From: CAZAYY01 sp964489525
GTDB taxonomy: Bacteria > Chloroflexota > Anaerolineae > Anaerolineales > JABWBV01
Assembly (NCBI GenBank): GCA_964489525.1
Contig: CAZAYY010000019.1
Coordinates: forward strand, 15,829 to 79,828
Length of the DNA stretch: 64,000 bases
Reading direction: 5' to 3'
The position numbers and the translations under genes were made by a program. The notes under the pieces were generated by a model. It saw only the letters and a program-made list of their open reading frames with translations, ran no database searches and was not told the origin of the DNA. This document shows, piece by piece, positions 17,847-26,012 of the stretch (positions within the stretch are counted from its first letter, which is position 1; the number at the start of each line of letters is the position of its first letter).

Positions 17847-18620
17847 TCAGCCCCCAATTGCAGCGCGCACCTGGCGGGCAAGTGCACCAAAGGCCGGGGT
17901 GTAGCGCAGGTCAAGGGTGCGCGGGCGGGGCAGGTTCACCGCTAAATCCAGGCGCAGGCTGCCCGGCTGTGGGCTGAGCACCAGAACCCGGTCGGCCAGG
18001 AAGAGGGCTTCGCTGATGGAATGCGTCACCATAATGACGGTTTTTTGGTGGGCCTGCCAGATGCGCAGCAGCTCTACCCCCATGCGCTCGCGGGTGAGGG
18101 CATCCAGGGAACCAAAAGGCTCGTCCAACAGCAGGAGGTCGGGTTCGTGAACCAGGGCCCGGGCGATGGCCACCCGCATGGCCATTCCCCCAGAAAGGTC
18201 GCGGGGCAAGGTGTGTTCAAACCCGGTCAGCCCAACCAGGGCAGCCAGCGCGGCAGCTTTTTGACTGGCCTGCTGTGGCGATACCCCGGCGGTTTCGAGG
18301 GGCAGGGTGATATTTTGCAGCACCGTACGCCAGGGCATCAGGTTGGCGTTTTGAAAAACCATCCCAATCCGGCGGCGCGGCCCAGTGAGCGGCTGGTTTT
18401 CAAAAACCACCTCGCCCTGGCTGGATTGCAGCAGCCCGGCAAGAATGCGCAGCAAGGTGGATTTTCCGCAGCCCGATGGGCCCAAAATGCACACAAACTC
18501 TTGTGGAAAAACGGATAAACTCACATTTTCTAACACAGGCAGGATTTCCCCGCCATTCTTAAAGTGGTGGGAGATGCTGTGAGCAGATAGGATGGGTCTT
18601 TCCAGCGGCAGTTGGCTCAT
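17847..18620 (-). CDS. ABC transporter ATP-binding protein (NitT/TauT type; riboflavin transporter ATPase)
   Basis: A 257-residue ABC ATPase: Walker A GPSGCGKST, Q-loop VFQNANLMPWRTV, signature LSGGMAMRVAIARAL, Walker B LLLLDEPFGSLD and the H-loop THSISEA. The MPWRTV Q-loop context is typical of nitrate/taurine/thiamine-precursor importers. It is the third gene of a permease-SBP-ATPase operon controlled by an FMN riboswitch, so it most likely energises riboflavin uptake. A TTG in-frame start at 18647 would overlap the SBP stop; ATG 18620 is favoured, though no Shine-Dalgarno is clear. Confidence 0.88.
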   Translation of the reverse strand: MSQLPLERPILSAHSISHHFKNGGEILPVLENVSLSVFPQEFVCILGPSGCGKSTLLRILAGLLQSSQGEVVFENQPLTGPRRRIGMVFQNANLMPWRTVLQNITLPLETAGVSPQQASQKAAALAALVGLTGFEHTLPRDLSGGMAMRVAIARALVHEPDLLLLDEPFGSLDALTRERMGVELLRIWQAHQKTVIMVTHSISEALFLADRVLVLSPQPGSLRLDLAVNLPRPRTLDLRYTPAFGALARQVRAAIGG

Positions 18621-18633
18621 GGGGGATGCAAGA

Positions 18634-19611
18634 TTATGGGAGAACAAACTGATTGGTGTAGGCTTTTTCCAGGTCCAGCGGTGTGGTCAGCAGGCCCATA
18701 TCGAGCAGTGTGGCCTGCATGTTTACCCAGGCTTCAGGGTCGGTGTGGCCCGGCTGGCTGAACTGCCAAAATTTGATCGATTCGGCCAGCACCTGTTTTT
18801 GCACCGCTTCATCGGCGTCTGCCAGGTTTTCAACATATTTTTTGGAGATCTCATAAGCTTCATCCGGGTTGGCAAGGGTATCTGCAATTCCGCGTAGAAA
18901 TGCACGGGCCATACCCTGGACGAGTTCGGGCTGGGAGGCAATGGCTGCCTCGTTAGTTATGAGACCGTTCGCAGCCAGGTGGGCATAGTCGGCTACCCGG
19001 AACACGGTTACCGGGTAGCCCCTGGCTTCCATTTGAATGGGTTCGTTGGCGGCATACCCTACCACCACGGGCACCTGGCCTGTGGCAAGCGCTTCAACCT
19101 GGTTGAAGCCGATAGACTCCAGGCGCACATCGCTCTCTTGTAAACCACCTGCGTTCAGCAGCGCCCTCAAGCCGATATACGAAGCGCCAAACAGCCCTGG
19201 CAGGCCAATTTGTTGGCCTTGCAGGTCATCCAGAGATTGCAGGCCGCTCTCGCTGCGAGAAACCAGAACAACGGGAAAATCGTTAAACCAGGCCATGACA
19301 TACACCACAGGCAGCCCCTGAGCGCGTGCCAGCAGCACCTGTTCACCCGAAGCCAGGGAAAATGGAATCTGGCCTGCCCCAACCAGCGCAACACCGTCGG
19401 TTTCAAAGCTGTAATCAAAGGTCACTTCCAGCCCGGCTTCGGCAAAATAGCCCTTTTCAGCGGCTACGTACAGGGGGGCATATTGGACATTGGGAATATA
19501 CCCCATGGGCAGCCGGATGGGCAGCAGCGGCGCATCGGTTGCCGTGGGCCTGGGTTGGCAGGCAGCCAGCCCAGCCAACAAAAGCAGCACAATCCAAAGT
19601 TTTTTGATCAT
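18634..19611 (-). CDS. ribY: ABC transporter substrate-binding lipoprotein, RibY-like
   Basis: A 325-residue periplasmic/cell-surface lipoprotein of the NMT1/ThiY family. The signal peptide ends in a lipobox (LAGLAAC), followed by GYIPNVQYAPLYVAAEKGYFAEAG, split here as the classic N-terminal GYxPNxxxAP and EKGYFxEAGL motifs. Such proteins bind HMP, taurine, nitrate or, in the RibXY group of Chloroflexi, riboflavin. The FMN riboswitch upstream of the operon makes riboflavin (or another flavin) the likely ligand. It sits 16 bp from the permease gene. Confidence 0.87.
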   Translation of the reverse strand: MIKKLWIVLLLLAGLAACQPRPTATDAPLLPIRLPMGYIPNVQYAPLYVAAEKGYFAEAGLEVTFDYSFETDGVALVGAGQIPFSLASGEQVLLARAQGLPVVYVMAWFNDFPVVLVSRSESGLQSLDDLQGQQIGLPGLFGASYIGLRALLNAGGLQESDVRLESIGFNQVEALATGQVPVVVGYAANEPIQMEARGYPVTVFRVADYAHLAANGLITNEAAIASQPELVQGMARAFLRGIADTLANPDEAYEISKKYVENLADADEAVQKQVLAESIKFWQFSQPGHTDPEAWVNMQATLLDMGLLTTPLDLEKAYTNQFVLP

Positions 19612-19627
19612 TTCATCACCTCTACTT

Positions 19628-20440
19628 TTATTTTTGCCAGGCGAGGAACCTGGCTTCTAACCCGAGAACCAGGCCATACAGTACCAACGCCATGATCACA
19701 AGGCTGATGACGCCCACGAAAACCAGGGCGGTGTCGTACTGGCCGCGCGCCACGTTAATTAAAAACCCCAGGCCGCGGTCGGCACCAACAAACTCGCCCA
19801 CCACAGCGCCAATTACGGAAAGGGTGGCACCGACTCGCAAGCCTCCTAGCAGCACAGGCAGTGCGGCAGGAAGTTCTAGCCATCGAAACGTTTGCCAGCG
19901 GGTGGCTTCCAGGGAGCGCATCAGGTCGTGCAAATCGGCAGGCACAGAGCGCAGCCCAACCACAGTGTTAACCAGGACCGGGAAGAAGACAATCAGCGCG
20001 CAGATCAACACCTTCGAAAACAACCCCGACCCAAACCAGATAATCAGCAAAGGCGCAATGGCTACCACAGGGACCGATTGGCTGGCAATGATATAAGGGG
20101 AGAGGGCTTTTTCAAGCCGGTGCGATTTTGCCAGGCTGTAGCCCAACACCACCGCAACCCCCACCCCCAATCCCAGGCCTAGCAAAACTTCTTGCAGTGT
20201 GACAGCCGCATGGTAAAGCAGCTGTCCGTTTGCCAGGCTGGTGACCGCCCTTTGCCAGACCAGGCCGGGTGGAGGGAGAATAAACACCGGCAAATCCGCC
20301 AGGCGGGTGAAACCCTCCCACAACGCCACCGCCACGACCAACGAAGCCAGAAGCAATCCTGCCTGGCGCAGTCGCCTGGCCAGGATTGCCGGAGCGGCTG
20401 GCTTTTGGGGGCTTAATTGTGGGGGCTGCTTCATGTCCAT
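19628..20440 (-). CDS. ribX: ABC transporter permease, RibX-like
   Basis: A 270-residue permease of the SsuC/ThiX/TauC family with about six helices and the BPD_transp_1 EAA loop visible around LRSVPADLHDLMRSLEATRW and GATLSVIGAVVGEFVGA. The start is placed at ATG 20440 (ATG 20434 is an alternative). A much longer frame runs upstream, but it passes through the riboswitch and terminator and cannot be coding. First gene of the ribX-ribY-ATPase operon. Confidence 0.88.
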   Translation of the reverse strand: MDMKQPPQLSPQKPAAPAILARRLRQAGLLLASLVVAVALWEGFTRLADLPVFILPPPGLVWQRAVTSLANGQLLYHAAVTLQEVLLGLGLGVGVAVVLGYSLAKSHRLEKALSPYIIASQSVPVVAIAPLLIIWFGSGLFSKVLICALIVFFPVLVNTVVGLRSVPADLHDLMRSLEATRWQTFRWLELPAALPVLLGGLRVGATLSVIGAVVGEFVGADRGLGFLINVARGQYDTALVFVGVISLVIMALVLYGLVLGLEARFLAWQK

Positions 20441-20452
20441 TACACGGGTTGG

Positions 20453-20482
20453 TAAACAAAACACCCCGCTGCAAGTGGGTGT
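20453..20482 (-). terminator. Riboswitch-linked intrinsic terminator
   Basis: On the minus strand ACACCC, an unpaired ACTTGCAGC, then GGGGTGT followed by TTTGTTT form a terminator hairpin between the FMN aptamer and the ribX start. It is probably the expression platform that closes when FMN is bound. Confidence 0.7.
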
Positions 20483-20575
20483 ACCAATGCTTCGGGGTGG
20501 GATGGATGGCATTCCAAAAACGCCGTGCATGCCCTGCCAATGGGCAGCGCGATGCACAGGCTGTGTTGATCCATT

Positions 20576-20712
20576 ACCTTCTTTCATCCGGACTGTACCG
20601 TCGGCCCCGGAATTACACCGGGTCGTGCGGCGTGGCCGCTCGTGGGCTTTGGGCTTGCACCCATTTACCACCGGTCGGGAATTGCGCGGTGCGCTCACCC
20701 TGCCCCGAAGGC
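20576..20712 (-). promoter_or_regulatory. FMN riboswitch (RFN element)
   Basis: Reading the minus strand, the canonical RFN blocks occur in order: CTTCGGGGCAGGGTG, then AATTCCCGACCGGTGGT, then AGCCC(A)CGAGC, then CCGGTGTAATTCCGG, GCCGACGGTACAGTCCGG and ATGAAAG. The closing P1 helix pairs GCCTTC (20712-20707) with GAAGGT (20581-20576). High FMN would stop transcription of the ABC operon, which identifies the cargo as riboflavin or a flavin precursor. A thiamine riboswitch was considered because the proteins resemble ThiXYZ, but the sequence blocks are those of RFN. Confidence 0.95.
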
Positions 20713-20732
20713 GATTTGTTGATTTCTTCACA

Positions 20733-20760
20733 ATTATACCCCGGTTTTCAATTCAATGAA
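20733..20760 (-). promoter_or_regulatory. Promoter of the riboflavin transporter operon
   Basis: Minus-strand TATAAT (20738-20733) with TTCATT sixteen bases upstream. The predicted start at about 20726 lies just before the riboswitch P1 helix, as expected. Confidence 0.6.
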
Positions 20761-20798
20761 CCATGGGGTTGAAATCTGAAGTCCTGGTCAAAGAGAGG

Positions 20799-20820
20799 GC
20801 ACGGTTGAAACGATGACTAC
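20799..20820 (+). repeat. Dispersed palindromic repeat, family A copy
   Basis: GCACGGTTGAAACGATGACTAC, shown here by its parts: ACGGTTGAAAC and GACTAC. Matches the copy at 21044-21065 and, inverted, the copy at 35670-35692. Part of a 300-bp gene-free stretch (20772-21110) composed of such degenerate GC-rich units. Confidence 0.6.
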
Positions 20821-21043
20821 AAGGGGAGGGGCATTCAAGCCCGGGGGGCTGTAATGATTATTGGGAATACCCGGCGATTTTCCGAAGCCCGGAGGGCTGG
20901 CATGATGGATGAGGCTTGTTTTGGGAAATGTGGCTGGATAATGCCATGCCTACGGCATTGGTAAGCAAGCTGCACCCCTTCCTATAAACATGCCGCCCCA
21001 GCGGGGCGGAAGCAAGGTTAACGCCGCGGCTACAGGTGGCGGG

Positions 21044-21065
21044 ACACGGTTGAAACCGTGACTAC
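21044..21065 (+). repeat. Dispersed palindromic repeat, family A copy
   Basis: CACGGTTGAAACCGTG is a near-perfect palindrome and is followed by ACTAC. Best copy of the family in the window. It lies 100 bp upstream of the ComB-like gene. Confidence 0.65.
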
Positions 21066-21111
21066 CTGGGGAGGAAGCAATCATGCCTGTGGGTTGGAGG
21101 AGGACTACTGG

Positions 21112-21117
21112 TATAAT
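21112..21117 (+). promoter_or_regulatory. Extended -10 promoter for ComB-like gene
   Basis: TATAAT preceded by TG at the extended -10 position (TGGTATAAT) 50 bp before the ATG at 21167. It rules out the upstream in-frame ATG at 21083 as the real start. Confidence 0.5.
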
Positions 21118-21166
21118 CTTTTTTTGCTCAAACCCGGATGAACACGCTGCCCCCCACGAGGTTACC

Positions 21167-21853
21167 ATGCGCTTTTACCATACCAACCTGGATACCTGCA
21201 CCACTGCCACCGGGTTGGTGGTTGCTATTGATGTGATTCGGGCCTTCACGATGGCTGCTTTTGCATTTGACGCAGGCGCTGCTCTAATTTACCTGGTGGG
21301 AAGTATAGAAGACGCCTGGGAAGCCAAAAAGCGCCTCCCTGACGCCCTGATGATGGGTGAAGTGGGCGGCAGGATCATCCCAGGTTTCGATTATGGCAAC
21401 TCCCCCAGTGCAATTTTGGGAAAAGACCTGGGCGGCCGGCGGGTGATTCAGCGCACCGGGGCTGGAACCCAGGGCATTGTGCGCAGCGGCAGGGCAGATG
21501 TGCTGCTGGCGGCCAGTTTTGTATGCGCCAGTGCCACCGTTCGCTATATCCAATCGCTGGCCCCAGACCAGGTTACTTTTGTGATTACCGGATATGGTCC
21601 GGATGGGCGGGGCGATGAAGACCAGGCCCTGGCCGACTACCTGGAGGCTCACTTTTCAGGTTTGCGCCCGGATTCTGCTCCCTACCTGGAGCGTGTGCGA
21701 GCCTCACGCGATGCCAGCTACCTGCTTGCATTAAATGACGCCGATATGCCTTTCGGAGATTTGGCCTTGTGTGTGGATCTCGATCGCTTTCCATTTGCCA
21801 TGCGTGTCGAACGCCAGGATGGGTTGTTTGTTATGAAAGCGGTTTTTTCATAA
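21167..21853 (+). CDS. 2-phosphosulfolactate phosphatase family protein (ComB-like)
   Basis: A 228-residue protein of the ComB family: VVAIDVIRAFTMAAFAFDAGA matches the N-terminal D-V-(L/I)-R-A-x-(S/T)-T signature by its parts, with MGEVGGRIIPGFDYGNSPS and the RTGAGTQG loop corresponding to the family's GER...GFD.GNSP and NGT motifs. Characterised members dephosphorylate 2-phosphosulfolactate in coenzyme M synthesis. No other CoM gene is nearby, so in this organism the substrate may differ. The last 23 bp overlap the convergent GNAT gene. Confidence 0.88.
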   Translation: MRFYHTNLDTCTTATGLVVAIDVIRAFTMAAFAFDAGAALIYLVGSIEDAWEAKKRLPDALMMGEVGGRIIPGFDYGNSPSAILGKDLGGRRVIQRTGAGTQGIVRSGRADVLLAASFVCASATVRYIQSLAPDQVTFVITGYGPDGRGDEDQALADYLEAHFSGLRPDSAPYLERVRASRDASYLLALNDADMPFGDLALCVDLDRFPFAMRVERQDGLFVMKAVFS

Positions 21854-22388
21854 AAAAGGCGATTTCTCCATCCGGGTAATCCTGGTTGGAATAATACGAA
21901 AGGTCCAGCCCGTGCAGGCTGAAGCCCATTTTTTGGTAAAAAGCAATGGCCGGGGCGTTGGTATTTTGGGTTTCACACACCAATACTCGCAGGTCGTTAC
22001 CCCGGGCTTTTTGCTCCACCGCCGCCAACAGCCGGCCACCCACCCCGTGGCCGCGCACGGCTTCCGCAACATGCAGTTCCCAGATCCACAGGCTGCGATT
22101 CCACAGGCGCGGTTCGGCCAGTGCCAGCCCCACACACTCGCCGTGTTGGTATGCGCCAAATGAAAAGCCCTGGGCTGGAAGCTGCTGGTATAAGCCCAAA
22201 AGATCTTCGTCGGGTAACTCCCAGTGCTTGATGTAGGGCTGTGAAAGGGACATTTTCCGGATGCGAAACCCCATCCCTTCGCTGGATTCGCTTTTATCTA
22301 CCTCGTACCTGGCATTGGATACATATCCGATTACCAGGTGTTCGATATCTGTCAGGGTTAATGATTGAAGGGGCAAAACTTCGATCAT
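21831..22388 (-). CDS. GNAT acetyltransferase
   Basis: A 185-residue GCN5-related acetyltransferase with motif A VAEAVRGHGVGGRLLAAVE and the C-terminal NTNAPAIAFYQKMGFSLHGLD element. C-terminal DLSYYSNQDYPDGEIAFFMKK is a shared ending of the YoaA/streptothricin-acetyltransferase-like group, split here by position. Substrate unknown. Tail-to-tail overlap with the ComB-like gene. Confidence 0.85.
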   Translation of the reverse strand: MIEVLPLQSLTLTDIEHLVIGYVSNARYEVDKSESSEGMGFRIRKMSLSQPYIKHWELPDEDLLGLYQQLPAQGFSFGAYQHGECVGLALAEPRLWNRSLWIWELHVAEAVRGHGVGGRLLAAVEQKARGNDLRVLVCETQNTNAPAIAFYQKMGFSLHGLDLSYYSNQDYPDGEIAFFMKKPLS

Positions 22389-22591
22389 ACCATCTCCTTG
22401 TTGCGAATTTGTTGCGTTCGTAACCCATTATACTTGACGGTGTTTATACCCACACGAGAAATCGTGGCAAAGAGCACAGCCGCCTCAATCGTTCCTACTG
22501 CCATAGACGGTGACCGCAGGAACTGAGAATCCATCTCTGCGTTTTACCCTCAGGGAGACATTTTGAATGCTCCTCTTTTGATTATTCGGAT

Positions 22592-22597
22592 TATAAT
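22592..22597 (+). promoter_or_regulatory. Candidate -10 box for penicillin acylase gene
   Basis: TATAAT about 60 bp upstream of ATG 22656. TTGAAT lies at 22563 but the spacing (23 nt) is long. The remainder of the 22389-22655 gap holds nothing I recognise. Confidence 0.35.
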
Positions 22598-22655
22598 GGC
22601 CCCCACTTCTGCGATTGTCTCATCATTCCAATCTCATCTTTAAGGAGTGTATCCT

Positions 22656-25178
22656 ATGATCAAACGGTTTAAAATTCCATTGATAGTTCTTGGTGTGGTC
22701 GCCTTCCTGGTTCTTGGGGTGGGTGGTTATTGGCTTTGGCTCACCCGCCAGCCGCTGCCGAAGACAAAAGGAACGCTGAAAGTGGAAGGTCTGAACGCTC
22801 CGGTGGAAGTGGTGCGCGATGCCTATGGTGTTGCTCATATTTACGCCCAAAACCCGGCTGACTTGTTCTTTGCCCAGGGGTTCGTCCACGCCCAGGAGCG
22901 TTTCTGGCAGATGGAAATGAACCGCCGCACGGGTGCCGGGCGTATGTCTGAGGTGCTGGGCGAGCCTGCCCTGGCTGCTGACCGCTACCTGCGGCACCTG
23001 GGTTTTGCCCAGAGTGCTGAAAAAGCATACGCAATGATGGACCCTGAAATCCAGGCAGTATTTGAAGCCTATGCAGCCGGGGTAAATGCCTATATTTCCA
23101 GCCGCTCCCCGGGCCGGTTGGGCCTGGAGTTTTCCCTGCTGCGATTGCAGGGTGTGCGCTGGGAAATTGAACCCTGGGAGCCGGTGGATTCTCTCCTTTG
23201 GGCATATATGATGGTCTATGACCAGAGCGGTTCCCCGGCCAGCGCCCTGACCAATGTGGCCCGGCTGCTGGCTGTGGGTGAAAACCAGTATGCAGATCTC
23301 AACCCGGCCTACCGCAGCGACCGGCCTGTGATTGTGCAGTCTGAAGATTTCAAACTGACCCTGCCTTCAGCGGATGTTCCTGCCGTGCCCGCCCTGGATG
23401 CTGGGGCAGCCACCTACCTTCTGGACGTTTTTCAACAGGCCAGCGGTGGTTCTGACGCCCTGGCGTACCTGGAAGAAATGGGCTACCAGCTTAACGCGGG
23501 TTCGAACAGCTTTGTGGTTTCCGGCGATTTGACAGAAACCGGCAAACCTATCCTGGCGAATGACCCACACATGGGTGTTCAGATGCCCTCCCTTTGGTAC
23601 GAGGTGGGAATGCACTGTGTGGAAAAAACCCCTGACTGCCCCTACCGCTTCCGGGGTTATTCCCTGCCCGGTGTGCCCGGTGTTTTGATTGGTCACAACG
23701 ATCGGATTGCCTGGGGCCTGACCAATGCCTCGTTTGACGTGGAAGATTTATTTATTGAGCGCATTAACCCTGCCAACCCCGACCAGTATGAAGTCAATGG
23801 TGAATGGGTAGATATGGACATTCGCTATGAAGAGATCCAGGTGCGCGGGCGAACGGAACCTGTGGTGTTAAAAATTCGCTATACCCGCAATGGGGTCATC
23901 GCTTCCGATGCCATGATTACCCAAAATACTTTTGCATACACGGAAAATGGGCTGGACTTGTTTGCCCTTTCTTACGCCTGGACCGGGCTGGAGCCGGTGC
24001 GCTCTGCCGAGGCCGTCCAACGGGTGATTCTCTCGCAAAATTGGGAGGAATTTGTAGCCAGCCTGGCCTATTTTGATGCTGGCAAGCAGAATTGGATTTA
24101 CGCTGACGTGGACGGCAATATTGGCTATGTTCTTCCGGGGCGCATTCCGGTTCGTGCCGGGGGCGATGGCACCTTGCCCGTTCCCGGTTGGACCGATGAT
24201 TACATCTGGACCGGGTACATCCCCTACGAACACCTGCCCAAGGTGCTTAACCCCAAGCAGGGCTTTATCGTCACTGCCAATAATCCCCAGGTGCGTGAAA
24301 GCGAATATCCCTACTTGCTTAGCAAAGGCTATGATATGGGCCAACGGGCTGCCCGGATTACCGACCTGATTATCAGCGACCCGGATGGTATCTCCATGGC
24401 GGATATGCAGGACTTCCAGACGGACAACACCAACCTGAACGCTTTGGAAATCATTCCCTACCTGAAAGATCTGTCTTTTGAGGATGAAGCCCTGGCTGCG
24501 GCCCGCGACCGGCTGCTGGTGTGGGATGGTGATATGACCCTTGAAAGCGCCGAAGCCGCCTTATTTAACCTGTTTTGGGCTGAATTGATTCCGGCAATCT
24601 TTTCGGATGAACTGCCCCGCAACCTGCCCGGCGCCGCCAGCGACACCTCGGATGTGGTCTACCACCTGCTGCGCGACCCTGGCAATGCCTGGTGGGACCA
24701 GATCGCCACGCCCCAACGGGTGGAAGACCGCAATGAAATTCTCACCACTGCCTTTGAAAAAGCCTTTGAAAAAGGGGTAAAAGAACTGGGTGAAAACCTG
24801 GACAAATGGCAGTGGGGTGACCTGCACACCATCACGTTCCGGCACGCTACATTGGGTAGTTCAGGGATTGGCTTGATTGAAAATATCTTCAACCGCGGCC
24901 CCTTTCCCACGAATGGCAGTGAATCGGTGCCGCAAAAAACTTGCTGGCGCAGCAGCGCCCCCTTTACGGTGAGCTGCATTCCCGCCATGCGCCAGGTGAT
25001 TGACCTGGGCAACCTGAGCGGAAGCTGGATGATTCAAAGCACCGGGCAGAGCGGTCACCCGGTCAGCTCGCAGTATGACGATTTAATGAATACCTGGCGG
25101 ATGCTTGACTATCACCCCACCAACTGGGCCCGCTCCGAGGCTGAAGCGGGCGGCCAGTTGTTGGTGTTAAAGCCTTAG
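22656..25178 (+). CDS. Penicillin acylase family protein (Ntn-hydrolase, S45)
   Basis: An 840-residue penicillin G acylase/cephalosporin acylase/AHL acylase family precursor. After an N-terminal hydrophobic segment (about 6-29) come the A-chain (VEVVRDAYGVAHIYA), a spacer, and the autocleavage site LNAG/SNSFVVSGD, where Ser about 283 becomes the N-terminal nucleophile of the B-chain; NDPHMG and GLTNASFDVEDLF follow as in the family. Length matches processed two-chain enzymes. It hydrolyses amide bonds of acylated substrates outside the cytoplasm (quorum-sensing lactones, beta-lactams or others; not predictable). AAGGAG at 22641-22646 selects ATG 22656 over GTG 22647. Confidence 0.93.
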   Translation: MIKRFKIPLIVLGVVAFLVLGVGGYWLWLTRQPLPKTKGTLKVEGLNAPVEVVRDAYGVAHIYAQNPADLFFAQGFVHAQERFWQMEMNRRTGAGRMSEVLGEPALAADRYLRHLGFAQSAEKAYAMMDPEIQAVFEAYAAGVNAYISSRSPGRLGLEFSLLRLQGVRWEIEPWEPVDSLLWAYMMVYDQSGSPASALTNVARLLAVGENQYADLNPAYRSDRPVIVQSEDFKLTLPSADVPAVPALDAGAATYLLDVFQQASGGSDALAYLEEMGYQLNAGSNSFVVSGDLTETGKPILANDPHMGVQMPSLWYEVGMHCVEKTPDCPYRFRGYSLPGVPGVLIGHNDRIAWGLTNASFDVEDLFIERINPANPDQYEVNGEWVDMDIRYEEIQVRGRTEPVVLKIRYTRNGVIASDAMITQNTFAYTENGLDLFALSYAWTGLEPVRSAEAVQRVILSQNWEEFVASLAYFDAGKQNWIYADVDGNIGYVLPGRIPVRAGGDGTLPVPGWTDDYIWTGYIPYEHLPKVLNPKQGFIVTANNPQVRESEYPYLLSKGYDMGQRAARITDLIISDPDGISMADMQDFQTDNTNLNALEIIPYLKDLSFEDEALAAARDRLLVWDGDMTLESAEAALFNLFWAELIPAIFSDELPRNLPGAASDTSDVVYHLLRDPGNAWWDQIATPQRVEDRNEILTTAFEKAFEKGVKELGENLDKWQWGDLHTITFRHATLGSSGIGLIENIFNRGPFPTNGSESVPQKTCWRSSAPFTVSCIPAMRQVIDLGNLSGSWMIQSTGQSGHPVSSQYDDLMNTWRMLDYHPTNWARSEAEAGGQLLVLKP

Positions 25179-25657
25179 CGGTTGTAGCTGGCGTAAACGC
25201 TGGTGTTGCCTTCTGCATCAAAAGCCAGCACGTCGTAAGGTTCGTTTTCCCAGCCTGGGGTTTCCATGCCGGGGGAGCCGATGGGCATCCCCGGCACAGC
25301 CAGGCCGGCGATCGCAGGTTGTTCTTTTAACAGCCGCTCAATGCTATCTACAGGGACATGACCTTCAATGATATAGCCATTCACGATGGCGGTGTGGCAG
25401 GATTGGAGGGCTGTGGGTATGTTGTAGCGCACTTTCACGGCGGCCAGGTCGTTGGTGTCTACCACCTTCATCGGGTAACCGCTGCGCTCCATATAGGCCA
25501 TCCAATCGCCACAGCAGCCTCAGCCAGGGGAATGGTATACCGTGAATTCAGGTTTGTCGCTTGAGGGGCCTGTTTGGCTGGTGCAGGCCGATAACACCGC
25601 GGTCAGCGCTGTCAGAACCAGCAGCCACTGCAATGTTCGAAAAAAGCGTTGTTTCAT
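25175..25657 (-). CDS. DUF411 lipoprotein with in-frame UGA at the CGCC cysteine: candidate selenoprotein
   Basis: Reading from ATG 25657 (AAGGAG seven bases upstream) gives a lipoprotein leader (LTAVLSAC lipobox, Cys 25), then FTVYHSPG, a TGA codon (25522-25520, codon 46), then GCCGDWMAYMERSGY and the whole conserved DUF411 domain (KVRYNIPTALQSCHTA, EGHVPVD, LAVPGMPIGSPGME) to a TAA at 25175. DUF411 proteins carry SPxCGCCGDW, so the UGA falls exactly on the first CGCC cysteine. Both sides are intact and in frame, with no other lesion. DUF411 proteins are thioredoxin-like, often in copper or metal contexts. Alternatives: a C-to-A point mutation, sequencing error, or a truncated product starting at ATG 25501. 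Confidence 0.75.
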
Positions 25658-25880
25658 GTACAGCTCCTTTTTGGATAAGTTGCGCAATTATAACAAAAAC
25701 CAAAATGATTACATAGAGAAAGCTTATAGATTGTTGCGATTCTTAATGTGGATAGGCTGCTTTGGGGGCAGCGGACCCGGCCTCCGGGTTGGGGGTGCCT
25801 GCGGTTTTTAGCACGGGCAGGTCGGCGGATGGGTCGGTGTTATCGTGACGTACGTGGCCCTGGTTTTACAGGCCGCGTCC

Positions 25881-25905
25881 CCGCTGCGCGGCGACCTGCC
25901 CCTAC
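25881..25905 (+). repeat. Dispersed GC-rich repeat, family B copy
   Basis: 25-bp unit beginning CCGCTGC and ending GCGACCTGCCCCTAC. Close copies occur at 35779-35803, 57801-57825 and, inverted, 57855-57879, always between genes. Confidence 0.7.
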
Positions 25906-25951
25906 GGTAGGATATGGGGGAAACAACATCCCCCTTCTCCTTCAAACACCT

Positions 25952-25974
25952 GGTGCGGCTAAAGCCGCAGCTAC
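25952..25974 (+). repeat. Family A-like palindrome
   Basis: GTGCGGCTAAAGCCGCAG with a trailing CTAC, the same palindrome-plus-CTAC layout as the family A repeats but with a different core. Confidence 0.45.
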
Positions 25975-26012
25975 ACCCCACACCCCACACCCCACACCCC
26001 ACAACCTTCAAC

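Larger units (their letters stand above)
25658..26012. other. Gene-free stretch with dispersed repeats
   Basis: About 355 bp between the DUF411 start and the stop of a membrane protein gene. It contains one family B repeat (25881-25905), one family A-like palindrome (25952-25974) and a short run of CACCC tandem units near 25976-26003. No open frame here resembles a protein. Confidence 0.6.

Noticed and set aside
20576..20712. Thiamine (TPP) riboswitch
   Set aside because: Considered because the transporter resembles ThiXYZ, but conserved blocks (CAGGGTG, ACCGGYGGT, GCCGACGGT, CAGTCCGGATGAAAG) are those of the FMN element.
20440..20731. N-terminal 97-residue extension of the ribX permease
   Set aside because: It runs through the FMN riboswitch and terminator and has no resemblance to permease sequence.
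25175..25501. DUF411 as a short gene starting at ATG 25501
   Set aside because: It would lose the leader and the metal site, while a perfect ribosome site and lipoprotein leader exist upstream in the same frame.
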